Assembly: GCA_035995185.1 (NCBI GenBank)
Contig: DASYKT010000038.1
Span: 1-64,000 of the forward strand
Direction of reading: 5' to 3'
DNA from: DASYKT01 sp035995185
Lineage (GTDB): Bacteria > Acidobacteriota > Blastocatellia > Pyrinomonadales > Pyrinomonadaceae
DNA: 64,000 nucleotides
Shown piece by piece: positions 44,201 through 51,862 of this stretch. The notes beneath the pieces were generated by a model that worked only from the letters and a program-made list of their open reading frames with translations, made no database searches and had not been told where the DNA came from. Every line of letters begins with the position of its first letter. The first letter of the stretch is position 1. The position numbers and the translations under genes were made by a program.

Positions 44201-44817
44201 AAGAAAAAGCGGCGATCGGGTTTCATCTGACCTGCCATCCGCTGGAAAATTTCTCTTCCTTGCTGTCGCAATTGAAGATTCCGAAGATCGCGGAGCTCGA
44301 AGCCGCCGGCGGCGAAACCGTGACGCTGGCCGGCGCGATAACAACGCTGCAGGTCAAGCCGACAAAAAAGGGCACGCTTTTCGGTATGTTCAAGCTGGAA
44401 GATGAATCGAGCGGCCTCAAGTGCCGGGCCTGGTCCGAAAGCTACAGCAAATACTCCGGGTTATTGAAAAACGACCAGCTGGTGCTGATAACCGGCCGCG
44501 TAGAGGGCGGCGACCAGCCGGAACCGACCCTGATAGTCGATGAAGTGATGCTGCTGTCGGATATCGTTCACTCCAAGGCCAGGCGGGCGCTGATATCGCT
44601 GCCCTACGATTCAATCGACCAGCGATTTCTGGAAGACATCTTTGCTTTACTCGATAGAAATAAGGGAAAATGTGAGGTATATTTTGCTGTTAATACCGAA
44701 AACAATTTTGCGGTGAATATCGCTGCCTCAGGCGCGCTGGGCATTTCCGGCAGCCGCGAGCTCGAAGACGAGCTTAAAGCGAGAAACTGCCGTGTCGATT
44801 GGGTATTGAGCAATTAG
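41293..44817 (+). CDS. dnaE: DNA polymerase III alpha subunit
   Basis: A 1174-residue replicative polymerase. The N-terminal PHP domain opens with FVHLHLHTDLSLLQAST and CAITDQGNMYGTISFY. The palm has GPGRGSAAGSLVAYCLEITD and the catalytic Asp residues in MPDIDIDFCVRGR, and VIISPKPLHELIPV and YRPGPLDGGMVEDFIDRHHG follow. The C-terminal OB-fold is at about 1015-1100 (VTLAGAITTLQVKPTKKGTL). Length and order fit the DnaE1 type. It is divergent from miaB and followed by a repeat and accA. Confidence 0.96.
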   Translation: MATNRDFVHLHLHTDLSLLQASTQIKKLAPRLTELGMHSCAITDQGNMYGTISFYNTMKANGIHPILGYEAYLTYGNMREKAQPLRAGERPYYQLVLLAESLEGYYNLAYLASKAFTEGLHYKPRIDLDILSQHSKGLIALSGGLNGVLGHYFALGNYDEAKNKAAQFQEIFGKDNFFIEVQDHGLTEEKEFNQHLIKLSKDIGASLVAANESFYLTQEDARAHELLLCIGEGKTVNDPTRTQLGNNNFYVRSPEEMWKVFGKELPDALTRTARIAERCQVKLPKPEDEYYLPNFPIPPDSNCATDAEYFEKVVMDGFARRKETIWEPAHTAGVLKYPFEDYLQRVKHEIEIINGMKFPGYFLVVWEFIKYAKEKNIPVGPGRGSAAGSLVAYCLEITDVDPIQYELLFERFLNPERVTMPDIDIDFCVRGRADVIQHVTELYGAEQVCQIVTFGTMASRAAIKDVGRALEMTYAEVEKVSKLIPPPIRGRNVSITQAIDTVPDLKKAMDTDRRVKELVDLALRLEGCSRHSSVHAAGVVISPKPLHELIPVALSTRDELTTQYAMTDLEKTGMLKMDFLALTTLTIIDDCIKSIKAKLEIEIDWLSVPPNEEKTMQLFADGKTQAIFQFESQGMAEITRRLKPKGLEDLSALNALYRPGPLDGGMVEDFIDRHHGKKKVRYILPEMEEFLKNTYGIIVYQEQIMQLAQKLAGYSLGAADMMRRAMGKKKRDEMAKHEEQFINGAIERGHKKEKAEEIFHLMAQFADYGFNRSHSMAYAYLAFQTGFLKAHYPSFFYASVLSNEADDSAKIYKYAVELRSLGIKLLPPDVNESDADFTPVESAVRFGLHAIKGIGGSTVQAILRARNEGRFTSLSDFTSRIDQGAINKRGLEGLICAGAFDSLKPVDCPVNLWRAKVHAGIEQALSYAQKTWNDKLSGQSGLFGMEEFSGDAQEELPDVVPWSSERLAAEEKAAIGFHLTCHPLENFSSLLSQLKIPKIAELEAAGGETVTLAGAITTLQVKPTKKGTLFGMFKLEDESSGLKCRAWSESYSKYSGLLKNDQLVLITGRVEGGDQPEPTLIVDEVMLLSDIVHSKARRALISLPYDSIDQRFLEDIFALLDRNKGKCEVYFAVNTENNFAVNIAASGALGISGSRELEDELKARNCRVDWVLSN

Positions 44818-44913
44818 TTCAAGGTTCAAAGTTCGAGGTTCAGAGTTAAGGTTTAGCCTGTTATAACGTGAGATTCAAACCTTGAACCCTAAGCTCGGAA
44901 CTTTGAACTTACA
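44818..44913. repeat. family F inverted repeat before accA
   Basis: TTCAAGGTTCAAAGTTCGAG then GTTCAGAG on the left mirrors CAAACCTTGAACCC and TCGGAACTTTGAACTT on the right. It fills the whole gap between dnaE and the shortened accA. Confidence 0.85.
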
Positions 44914-44920
44914 AAAAATT

Positions 44921-45745
44921 ATGACTGAATTAACCGCAATGGAGCGAGTTCAACTGGCGCGTCATCCCGACCGGCCCTACACGCTCGACTTGCTGGAGAC
45001 AATTTTTGAGGATTTTTCCGAAATTCACGGCGACCGGCGCTTTGCCGACGACCCGGCGATGGTCTGCGGGTTTGCCAAGCTGGACGGCATTGAAGTAATG
45101 GTCATCGGCCAGCAAAAGGGCCGTGATCTGAATGAACGCCGCCATCGCAACTTTGCCATGCCGAAGCCCGAAGGATACCGTAAAGCTCTGCGCGCCATGC
45201 AGTTGGCGGAAAAATTCAGGCGTCCGATCATTACTTTTATCGATACGCCGGGCGCCTATCCCGGCATCGACGCCGAAGAGCGCGGCCAGGCCGAAGCTAT
45301 TGCCTACAATCTGAAGGTTATGGCGGCGCTGAAAGTGCCCGTAATTGTTGCAGTTATTGGCGAAGGCGGCTCCGGGGGCGCGCTGGCGATCGGTATCGGC
45401 GACCGGGTGCTGATGATGGAAAACTCGATCTATTCGGTCATTTCGCCGGAAGGCTGTGCCGCGATCCTCTGGAAAGACGCTAGCAAGGCCGATCAGGCCG
45501 CCGGTTCCCTGCGCATAACCGCCGAGGAATTGTTGAAATTTGGCATCATAGACGAGATCATCCCCGAAGCGATCGATTGGCGCTACAACAAGGATGAAGG
45601 CGAAAAAGAACCTGATGAAGTCTCACTAAATCTTCAAAAGGTGTTAATAAGACACTTGAAGGAAATATCACAACTCACTGAAAAACAAAGGCTTGATACT
45701 CGCTACGATAAATTCAGAAAAATGGGCGAGTTTGAGCAGGGATGA
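44921..45745 (+). CDS. accA: acetyl-CoA carboxylase carboxyltransferase alpha subunit, short N-terminus
   Basis: A 274-residue AccA, part of the carboxyltransferase that makes malonyl-CoA for fatty acid synthesis. The frame shows MERVQLARHPDRPYTLDLLE, HGDRRFADDPAMVCGFAKLD, IITFIDTPGAYPGIDAEERG, VIGEGGSGGALAIGIGD and VISPEGCAAILW, all typical. AccA usually carries about 45 more residues (a helical segment) before QLARHP; here the ATG at 44921 starts just before that point, and a repeat element stands where the missing part would be. It may be a natural short form or a gene cut by the repeat. A start at 44882 would only add repeat-encoded residues. Confidence 0.88.
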   Translation: MTELTAMERVQLARHPDRPYTLDLLETIFEDFSEIHGDRRFADDPAMVCGFAKLDGIEVMVIGQQKGRDLNERRHRNFAMPKPEGYRKALRAMQLAEKFRRPIITFIDTPGAYPGIDAEERGQAEAIAYNLKVMAALKVPVIVAVIGEGGSGGALAIGIGDRVLMMENSIYSVISPEGCAAILWKDASKADQAAGSLRITAEELLKFGIIDEIIPEAIDWRYNKDEGEKEPDEVSLNLQKVLIRHLKEISQLTEKQRLDTRYDKFRKMGEFEQG

Positions 45746-45750
45746 CGATT

Positions 45751-45854
45751 TTTGTTTAGTGTATTTCGTGTGTTTCGTGGTTAAGCTTTCAATTTCATTT
45801 CCGTTTAGAACAGCTATAAAAGTTTAACCACGAAACACACCAAACACACGAAAA
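45751..45854. repeat. family D inverted repeat, copy 5
   Basis: TTGTTTAGTGTATTTCGTGT then GTTTCGTGGTTAA on the left mirrors TTTAACCACGAAACACACC then AAACACACGAAA on the right. Central loop of about 40 bases. Confidence 0.9.
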
Positions 45855-45966
45855 TGCCCCCATAATTATCGAGACGATTTTCGACTAACGCCTTTTGTAT
45901 TCTGAACGTTAAGCAGCCTCTGTCCGTATAAATCGCATCAAATAATTTCCTTATCGGAGATAATTT

Positions 45967-47160
45967 ATGTGGTTTAACTTTTTGCGAACCATTTTGATTC
46001 TGCTTTTTCTGGCGGCGCCTGCACTGGTAGCTTTTTCCCAGCGAACGCCCGGCCCGCCTGCCTCGCATGAGATCAGCGTTTATCACCAGCGGCATATTAT
46101 AAGATCGACCTATCTTAATGAAGAGCGTTCGATACTGGTCAGAGTGCCGCCCGGATATGACCGCTACGACCGCAGCACTGAAAGCTATCCGGTGATCTAT
46201 ATGCTCGACGGACACGGGTCGTACCTGAGCATGATGCCCGGTATTATCGAGAGCCAATCGTGGGGTGGCCAGATGCCCGAAGTGATTCTGGTCAGTATTC
46301 AAAACACCGACCGCACCCGCGATCTGACACCCACCAGGACCGAGCGGGCGGGCAGCGGCAACAGTGGTGGGGGTGACAAATTTCTCGATTTTCTGCAAAA
46401 CGAAGTGATGCCGCTGGTGGAAAAGAGTTACCGGACGGCGCCATACCGCATCTTTGCGGGGCATTCGCTGGGCGGGCTGGCGGTGGTTTATTCTTTTGTC
46501 TCGCGCCCGGATATGTTTAACGCCTATATTGCCGCCAGCCCCGTGCTGCACTGGGACAAAGGTTTTGTTTTAAAACGCGCGGAAGAAGTCTTGAAGCAAA
46601 ATAAGAATTGGAACAAGACGATGTTTGTCGCGGTCGGCGATGAGCCGGATTATATCGACGGTTTTAACTCTTTCAAGAATTTGCTGGACAAAGCAAAGCC
46701 GAAAAATTTCTCTTACGAATTTCGCCAATTCAAGGACGATAATCACGGCTCGGTCCCGCTGCCGGCCTACTACGCGGGGTTGCGAAAGATATTTAAAGGA
46801 TGGGCCTTGCCGCCGGTGCAGTCGCTTAAGGAAATGGAAGACCACTACCGGGAGCTGAGCAAGAAATTCGGCTATGAGATCAAACCGCCGGAAGACATTT
46901 TGAATCAGCTTGGGTTTGAACTTTTACGGGCAAAAAATGTCGCCGGCGCGATCGAGGCCTTCAAGCGCAACGCCGAGCTTTACCCGGCCTCGGCGAATAC
47001 TTATGACAGCCTGGCCTCGGCCTATGAAGCGGACGGCGATCTGAAAAAAGCGCGCGAGCTGTTTGAGAAAGCGTACAAGATGGCGGAAACGAGCGGCGAA
47101 GCTGGATTGGCGAAAAGCTCCAAAGAAAATTTTGAACGGCTGACAGCGAAACTGAAGTAG
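45967..47160 (+). CDS. secreted esterase with C-terminal TPR segment
   Basis: A 397-residue protein. The signal peptide is MWFNFLRTILILLFLAAPAL with cleavage near AFSQ. The esterase fold is of the PF00756 type (Fes/esterase D): SILVRVPPGYDRYD, YPVIYMLDGHGSYLSM and the nucleophile FAGHSLGGLAVVYSF; a later FKDDNHGSVPLPAYYAGL carries the catalytic His. Residues about 305-397 form a TPR-like pair (AGAIEAFKRNAELYPASANT, then YDSLASAYEADGDLKKAREL). It likely hydrolyses an ester outside the cytosol. GGAG lies before the ATG. Confidence 0.9.
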   Translation: MWFNFLRTILILLFLAAPALVAFSQRTPGPPASHEISVYHQRHIIRSTYLNEERSILVRVPPGYDRYDRSTESYPVIYMLDGHGSYLSMMPGIIESQSWGGQMPEVILVSIQNTDRTRDLTPTRTERAGSGNSGGGDKFLDFLQNEVMPLVEKSYRTAPYRIFAGHSLGGLAVVYSFVSRPDMFNAYIAASPVLHWDKGFVLKRAEEVLKQNKNWNKTMFVAVGDEPDYIDGFNSFKNLLDKAKPKNFSYEFRQFKDDNHGSVPLPAYYAGLRKIFKGWALPPVQSLKEMEDHYRELSKKFGYEIKPPEDILNQLGFELLRAKNVAGAIEAFKRNAELYPASANTYDSLASAYEADGDLKKARELFEKAYKMAETSGEAGLAKSSKENFERLTAKLK

Positions 47161-47190
47161 TTGAGGGCCTTGTCACGTAGTGACTGTCTG

Positions 47191-47355
47191 ATTGTAGCCG
47201 TGGGTTTTAACCCACGGGACACAATAGTTATAAAGAGGTCCGTCGCGTCAGCGACGATTGAAAAACACATTTAATACAACATAATCATCCGTCGCTGACG
47301 CGACGTAACATTATTTTTATTCCCATCACCGTGGGTTAAAACCCACGGCTACAAT
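47191..47355. repeat. family C hairpin cluster, copy 2
   Basis: The ends ATTGTAGCCGTGGG and CCCACGGCTACAAT are 14-bp inverted repeats. Inside are CCGTCGCGTCAGCGACG-like hairpins in both directions and CGTGGGTTTTAACCCACG. It matches the design of 16699-16830. Confidence 0.9.
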
Positions 47356-47393
47356 CAATGCACCGCTACGCGGTAAAAATCGGTCTTAAAAAT

Positions 47394-47423
47394 AAAAGCA
47401 CCGCTCACTTAAACGGTGCTTTT
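47394..47423 (-). terminator. intrinsic terminator after ssb, bidirectional
   Basis: AAAAGCACCG (47394-47403) pairs with CGGTGCTTTT (47414-47423) around a 10-base loop. T-rich on both strands, so it can end ssb (minus) and the esterase transcript (plus). Confidence 0.85.
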
Positions 47424-47446
47424 CTCTCAAGAAGATTCTATTTAAA

Positions 47447-47911
47447 TTAAAACGGAATGTCGTCGTCACCGCCGCCGGAGGACACGGGAGCGCTGCTACT
47501 GCTGCTGCTTTCGTCGTCGTGATGGCCGCCCGCAAAGCCTTCATCATGTCCACCGCCACTGCCGCCGCCATATTCACTGTCGCTGCGTGAACCGATAAAC
47601 TGCATATCCGTCGCCTGCACTTCCAGCGAAGTGCGAGCCTTTCCGTCGCGGTCGGTCCATTCCTCGGTGCGCAGACGGCCTTCGATATAGACGGGATTTC
47701 CCTTGGTCAAAAATTTATTGGCGTTTTCAGCTTGCTTGCCCCAGAGCGTGATACGAAACCAAGTGGTAATACTCTGAAACTCGCCGGCGCGGTCTTTCCG
47801 TTTTTCATTAGTGGCTACGGAAAAACTGCACACCGCGGTTCCCTGCGGCGTATAGCGAAGCTCCGGGTCCCTGCCCAGATTGCCGACGATAATTATCTTA
47901 TTAAAGGACAT
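47447..47911 (-). CDS. ssb: single-stranded DNA-binding protein
   Basis: A 154-residue SSB. The OB-fold at about 1-110 has MSFNKIIIVGNLGRDPELRY, TPQGTAVCSFSVATNEKRKD, TTWFRITLWGKQAENANKFL and VYIEGRLRTEEWTDRDGKAR. A Gly/Ser/His-rich flexible linker leads to the acidic tip DDDIPF that docks partner proteins. It forms tetramers on single-stranded DNA in replication and repair. It is divergent from the beta-propeller gene. Confidence 0.96.
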   Translation of the reverse strand: MSFNKIIIVGNLGRDPELRYTPQGTAVCSFSVATNEKRKDRAGEFQSITTWFRITLWGKQAENANKFLTKGNPVYIEGRLRTEEWTDRDGKARTSLEVQATDMQFIGSRSDSEYGGGSGGGHDEGFAGGHHDDESSSSSSAPVSSGGGDDDIPF

Positions 47912-47994
47912 TTATATTTCTCCAGTGGGTTGTTTATACGTTTTGAATCGAACTCTTAGGATGTTACTTTCATCTATTATACTTGGTCAAGTGT

Positions 47995-49137
47995 ATGTCC
48001 GAAAATTTAGCTAAGAGTAAATTTTGCTTAATTAAGCTGGTATTGCTGGCCGTCCTGCTCGGCGGTGCGATACCAGCTTTCGCGTTCCAGGAGGTGGATA
48101 ATAAGATCTCGCCGTGGGAAAAGCCCATCTCAAAGTGCTGGACCTACGAAGGAGACACCGCCGCCAATATACCGATGGTCCCGGCTGCGAACGGCTTTTT
48201 ATATATTCCGCTGGCGGATGGCGCGGTGGCAGCGATCGAAACGGCCAGGGGGAAACAGGTCTGGCAATCGGGCCTGGGCGGCGAGATCCGGGCCATGCAG
48301 CTCACCGACAGCAAAAGATTGATCGTGGTGACCGAGCAGCAAAGCGACAAAAAAGACGATAGTTCACTAATTTTACAGGCCATCAGCGAAGAAACCGGCG
48401 TGACCACCTGGCGTAAGGAGCTTGCTTTTTCAAGCAATGTTTCCCTGCTCATTAAGGGGAACATTGCGGTGCTGATCGGCGAAGACGGGAATATCACGGC
48501 GTTCAATACGGGCGACGGTGAGGTCCTTTGGCGAGCGGGCGAGGTTGGAAAGATCGCAGCCCTATCCGCGAGCGCCGGAAAGAGCTTTATCGTGATCAGA
48601 CCGGAAGAAAAAAAGCTGGTAGAAATGAACCTGGAATCCGGCAAGGCCGGGCAAACTTACGCGCTATCGGGTACTTATGTCACGCCGAAACTAGCCACCG
48701 GCGATCTGATCGTTTTTAGCGACGGGATCGGAAATATCTCAGCAATGAGTTTGTTAAATGGAGCGCCGATCTGGAACGCCCGGGCCGGTGCCGAAGTAAG
48801 CGATGTCTCCGCGACCGATCTCGGCCTGCTGGTTTCGTCCAACGACAATTTTGTTTATCTGCTTTCGGCCAGCCGCGGCGACCGCAAATGGAAACGGAAG
48901 TTTGCCGGCCGATTGATGGGAAAGCCGGTGCTGCACGAAAATTACGGTCTTTTTGTGACGGCCGCGGGCACGGATGCCGTGATCCTGAACCTTAACAACG
49001 GCAAATTCGTGAACGGCGTATCGCTCAGCAACAAAGCGTTCTTTACCGGCAGCGCCGTCGGGGCCGGCGGCGGATTTGCACTATCGACTTCGCAGGGAGT
49101 GTTTTACTACTCGCCCGATGGCTGCCCTAAAAAGTGA
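47995..49137 (+). CDS. secreted PQQ-like beta-propeller protein
   Basis: A 380-residue exported protein. I chose ATG at 47995; the leader has LIKLVLLAVLLGGAIPAFAF. The remainder is a set of beta-propeller blades of the PQQ-repeat kind, such as VAAIETARGKQVWQSGLGGE, ITAFNTGDGEVLWRAGEVGK and LLSASRGDRKWKRKFAGRL, each with the AxxxxxGxxxW pattern. It is BamB-like in form but has no lipobox, so a periplasmic scaffold role is likely. No BAM partner adjoins. A bidirectional terminator follows. Confidence 0.82.
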   Translation: MSENLAKSKFCLIKLVLLAVLLGGAIPAFAFQEVDNKISPWEKPISKCWTYEGDTAANIPMVPAANGFLYIPLADGAVAAIETARGKQVWQSGLGGEIRAMQLTDSKRLIVVTEQQSDKKDDSSLILQAISEETGVTTWRKELAFSSNVSLLIKGNIAVLIGEDGNITAFNTGDGEVLWRAGEVGKIAALSASAGKSFIVIRPEEKKLVEMNLESGKAGQTYALSGTYVTPKLATGDLIVFSDGIGNISAMSLLNGAPIWNARAGAEVSDVSATDLGLLVSSNDNFVYLLSASRGDRKWKRKFAGRLMGKPVLHENYGLFVTAAGTDAVILNLNNGKFVNGVSLSNKAFFTGSAVGAGGGFALSTSQGVFYYSPDGCPKK

Positions 49138-49145
49138 GAAGCAAA

Positions 49146-49173
49146 GTAAAAAGCCCGGATATTTACCGGGCTT
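49146..49173 (-). terminator. intrinsic terminator between convergent genes
   Basis: AAGCCCGG (49151-49158) pairs with CCGGGCTT (49166-49173). The minus-strand transcript is followed by TTTTTAC, so it mainly serves the DUF465 gene. Confidence 0.8.
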
Positions 49174-49187
49174 CCTCTTAAAATTTG

Positions 49188-49430
49188 TTAGTGACCAATA
49201 GCGCTCTCTGTAGAAAACGTCGAGATCTTAGTATAGATCTCATCTTTAACTGCAAGTTTTTTCCGTTTTAATAGGGTTTCTTCTTCTTGTTCGTCTTCGC
49301 TGGGAAAATGTAGGTTGGATAGGTGGCTAAGTCTTTCTTCATATTTCTGATGCTGGGAAACAAGGTCTCTGAAAGAAGGATCTTCTTTCATAAGCTGCTG
49401 CTTTACCAGCTCAGTAGTTGCATTGTCCAT
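49188..49430 (-). CDS. DUF465 (YdcH-like) small protein
   Basis: An 80-residue helical protein of the DUF465 family. It begins MDNATTELVKQQLMKEDPSF, and the conserved pattern FRDLVSQHQKYEERL followed by EETLLKRKKLAVKDEIYTKI is the family's coiled-coil hairpin. Function not established in the family. It stands alone between two terminator-bounded units, and a terminator lies right after it. Confidence 0.88.
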   Translation of the reverse strand: MDNATTELVKQQLMKEDPSFRDLVSQHQKYEERLSHLSNLHFPSEDEQEEETLLKRKKLAVKDEIYTKISTFSTESAIGH

Positions 49431-49543
49431 GGCAATTCATTTCCTTTCTTTGGTCATAAGTTATTGGACAAAAACGCCGAGCGTAAAATTAATCGGGGCG
49501 TTAATAAAAATGTTACCTCAATTTCATATTGGTAGCAAGCCGA

Positions 49544-49996
49544 TTAATCTAGCCTTTTCTCCATCAGTATTGCATTTTCAAGCGGGTCGGAGTAATAGTT
49601 TTTCCGGACACCTGTGGGATAGAACCCATACTTTTTATAAAATGCTATTGCCCGCTCATTTCCCGCTCTTACTTCGAGAAAAACCCTGTCTGCCCTGCCC
49701 TTGATGGCGCTAAAAAGCTGTAAAAGAAGGCCTTCCCCTATTAACTTTTTTTGATGAGGGGGGGATACGCCGATATTTAATAATTCGATAGAATTCTCAC
49801 TCGTTATCAGACGCGAAGCGGAAAATCCGATAGGGATTTCCTCAAACTTCGCGATATAAAGTATAAAGTCCGGGTCTTTTAAGGCTTTTCGGTACGAGTT
49901 GTTGTCCCAGGGGCTTAATTGGCACGCTTCCTGTATCTGCAGCACGACCGGGATATCGGCTACGGTCATGCGGGATATCTCCAGGGCCGCAGTCAT
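49544..49996 (-). CDS. rimI: ribosomal protein alanine N-acetyltransferase RimI
   Basis: A 150-residue GNAT acetyltransferase that acetylates the N-terminus of S18. ISRMTVADIPVVLQIQEACQ opens the fold, PWDNNSYRKALKD is the RimI region, IGVSPPHQKKLIGEGLLLQL is the acetyl-CoA site with an R/Q-x-x-G-x-G-like loop, and EVRAGNERAIAFYKKYGFYP closes it. It overlaps the tsaB stop by four bases, a very common tsaB-rimI pairing. Confidence 0.92.
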   Translation of the reverse strand: MTAALEISRMTVADIPVVLQIQEACQLSPWDNNSYRKALKDPDFILYIAKFEEIPIGFSASRLITSENSIELLNIGVSPPHQKKLIGEGLLLQLFSAIKGRADRVFLEVRAGNERAIAFYKKYGFYPTGVRKNYYSDPLENAILMEKRLD

Positions 49997-50667
49997 GATC
50001 TGAGTTCCTTTATATAGATAGCCTGCAAAAGGTCAGGCGTGCCTGCCGTCTCTGACATATATCTCGATATCGCAGCCTCTCCGATATACCTGGCCAGGCC
50101 GTCGCCGGCGATAGTGACCGGATTCCCTACCCTGTTTTCTATTATTTCTTTATCGGCAGACTTCAGGTCGGAGGTTGTAATAAAGGTGGCCGAGTTGCCG
50201 TTTAATGACGGAGGTGTTTCAACCTTTATGTTCAGAATAGGCGAGACAGGTGTGAGGCTGCCTGTCTTTACGCTAAATTCCTGCCAATAGGCTTCGGTAC
50301 GGCCGGCGGGGATGATCGCCACGATATTGCCTTCAGTAAGTCCCGCGCTTAGCGCCAACGCTTCGGGCAAAGAGACGGCGATGGCAGGCACATTAAGCGC
50401 GGTTTTGAGCGCCTTCGCGATGGAAAGGCCGACCCTGGCGCCGGTAAAGCTGCCCGGCCCGGCGGATACCGCGATGAGTTCGAGGTCTTTTGTGGTCAGA
50501 TCGTGTGCCGACAGAAGCGAAGATATCTGCGGCAGCAGTGAAGCGGAGAGCGTTTGATAACTGTCGCCTATCCAAAAGCCGATCTCTTCTTTACCCTTCA
50601 AGAGGCTGATGCTTCCCTTCTGAGTTGCCGTTTCGATACTAAGGGTGTATTTCGGAAAATTCGGCAT
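49993..50667 (-). CDS. tsaB: tRNA threonylcarbamoyladenosine protein TsaB
   Basis: A 224-residue TsaB, partner of TsaD in forming t6A37 in tRNA. SIETATQKGSISL is the N-terminal ASKHA phosphate-1 motif, IAVSAGPGSFTGARVGLSIA is the family signature, and VVAIIPAGRTEAYWQEFSV replaces the second ASKHA motif, which is degenerate as expected. It overlaps rimI by four bases and lies 13 bases after the sugar 2-epimerase gene. Confidence 0.92.
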   Translation of the reverse strand: MPNFPKYTLSIETATQKGSISLLKGKEEIGFWIGDSYQTLSASLLPQISSLLSAHDLTTKDLELIAVSAGPGSFTGARVGLSIAKALKTALNVPAIAVSLPEALALSAGLTEGNIVAIIPAGRTEAYWQEFSVKTGSLTPVSPILNIKVETPPSLNGNSATFITTSDLKSADKEIIENRVGNPVTIAGDGLARYIGEAAISRYMSETAGTPDLLQAIYIKELRS

Positions 50668-50680
50668 TAGCTTACTGGTT

Positions 50681-51790
50681 TTAAAGATGCTTTTTGATGC
50701 TGTTGTAACCGAGAACGATCTTGGCCACGGTATGCGAAACGTTTTCCGTCAGGTATTCTTTTGGCGCGGTCCACGTCGCCGGCAGCGAGACGGCCAGGTC
50801 GACCGCTCCCGCGATCATCGCGGTTTCCGCACCGCTGATGATATTGCTGCCGCACTCGATCGTCTCAGGGCGCTCGGTCACATCGCGCACCGTGACGTTG
50901 GGCACGTTAAAGATCGCGCATTCTTCCTGCACCGTGCCGCTGTCCGTCAGTACGGCAAACGCATTTTTTTCCAGATGAACAAAGTCAAAGAACCCGAGAG
51001 GTTCGAGCATCTTAATTTTATCCGAGCCGGGCTCCAGGCCGAACTGTTTTAACTTTTCCGCTGTGCGCGGGTGAACGCTCACCAGCATCGGTTTTTGATG
51101 GGCTTCTACCACGGCGGAAAACCCGTCGAATATTCTCTGCAGCCTTTCCGGCGCATCGACGTTTTCCGCGCGGTGCAGCGTGACAAGAAAATATCCCTTG
51201 GCCTCGACTCCAAATTTTTCCCCAAATTTTTGTAACGCTCCGCTGGAATCGATCTTGCTACCAAAGCCGTCGAGCACTTCCTTGATCGGATTACCGGTCA
51301 CGAAAATGCGTTCGCGCTCGATGCCTTCGCGGACAAGGTTGTCTTTGCTTCGTTCGGTATAAGGCATCAGCACGGTGCTGGAATGATCGACGATACGGCG
51401 GTTTATTTCTTCCGGAACGCGGTCGTCATAACAGCGGTTGCCGGCTTCCATGTGATAGACGGGAATGCCGCGGCGGGCGGCGGTGATCGCCGTCAGAGCG
51501 CTATTGGTGTCGCCCAGGATCAGAACTTTGTCAGGTTTGTGCTCGGCAAAAAGTTCGTCCGAGAGGGTGAGCATCTGGCCGATCTGTTCGCCGAAAGAAT
51601 TTGCCTTGATGCCTAGATGCACGTTCGGCGTGCGGACGCCCAGGTCGCGCAGAAAAATATCGCTCAGGCTTTCGTGATAATTCTGGCCGGTGTGAACGGT
51701 TATATGCTCGCAATGTTTATCGAGCAGCGCCATCACCAGGCTGAGGCGGATTATCTCGGGGCGAGTCCCGAAGATGGTCATTATCTTCAT
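50681..51790 (-). CDS. UDP-N-acetyl sugar 2-epimerase (WecB/FnlC-like)
   Basis: A 369-residue non-hydrolysing 2-epimerase; I chose the ATG at 51790 (MKIMTIFGTRPEIIRLSLVM). LGDTNSALTAITAARRGIPV, YHMEAGNRCYDDRVPEEINR, LVTLHRAENVD and LTDSGTVQEECAIF are typical. With the two upstream genes on the same strand it fits FnlC/WbjD, the last step to UDP-N-acetyl-L-fucosamine from the L-talo intermediate. Plain UDP-GlcNAc 2-epimerase activity is the alternative. Confidence 0.88.
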   Translation of the reverse strand: MKIMTIFGTRPEIIRLSLVMALLDKHCEHITVHTGQNYHESLSDIFLRDLGVRTPNVHLGIKANSFGEQIGQMLTLSDELFAEHKPDKVLILGDTNSALTAITAARRGIPVYHMEAGNRCYDDRVPEEINRRIVDHSSTVLMPYTERSKDNLVREGIERERIFVTGNPIKEVLDGFGSKIDSSGALQKFGEKFGVEAKGYFLVTLHRAENVDAPERLQRIFDGFSAVVEAHQKPMLVSVHPRTAEKLKQFGLEPGSDKIKMLEPLGFFDFVHLEKNAFAVLTDSGTVQEECAIFNVPNVTVRDVTERPETIECGSNIISGAETAMIAGAVDLAVSLPATWTAPKEYLTENVSHTVAKIVLGYNSIKKHL

Positions 51791-51798
51791 AAATGTGT

Positions 51799-51862
51799 GG
51801 TCCTTTATCATTGGTCCGTCGTCATTCGCTAATACAAAGGACTAATGACAAAGGACAAAGGA
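51799..51862. repeat. short AAAGGAC repeat cluster (family I)
   Basis: GTCCTTTATCATTGGTCC on the left mirrors GGACTAATGACAAAGGAC on the right, and AAAGGAC appears several times. It lies between two sugar genes of the same operon. Confidence 0.7.
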
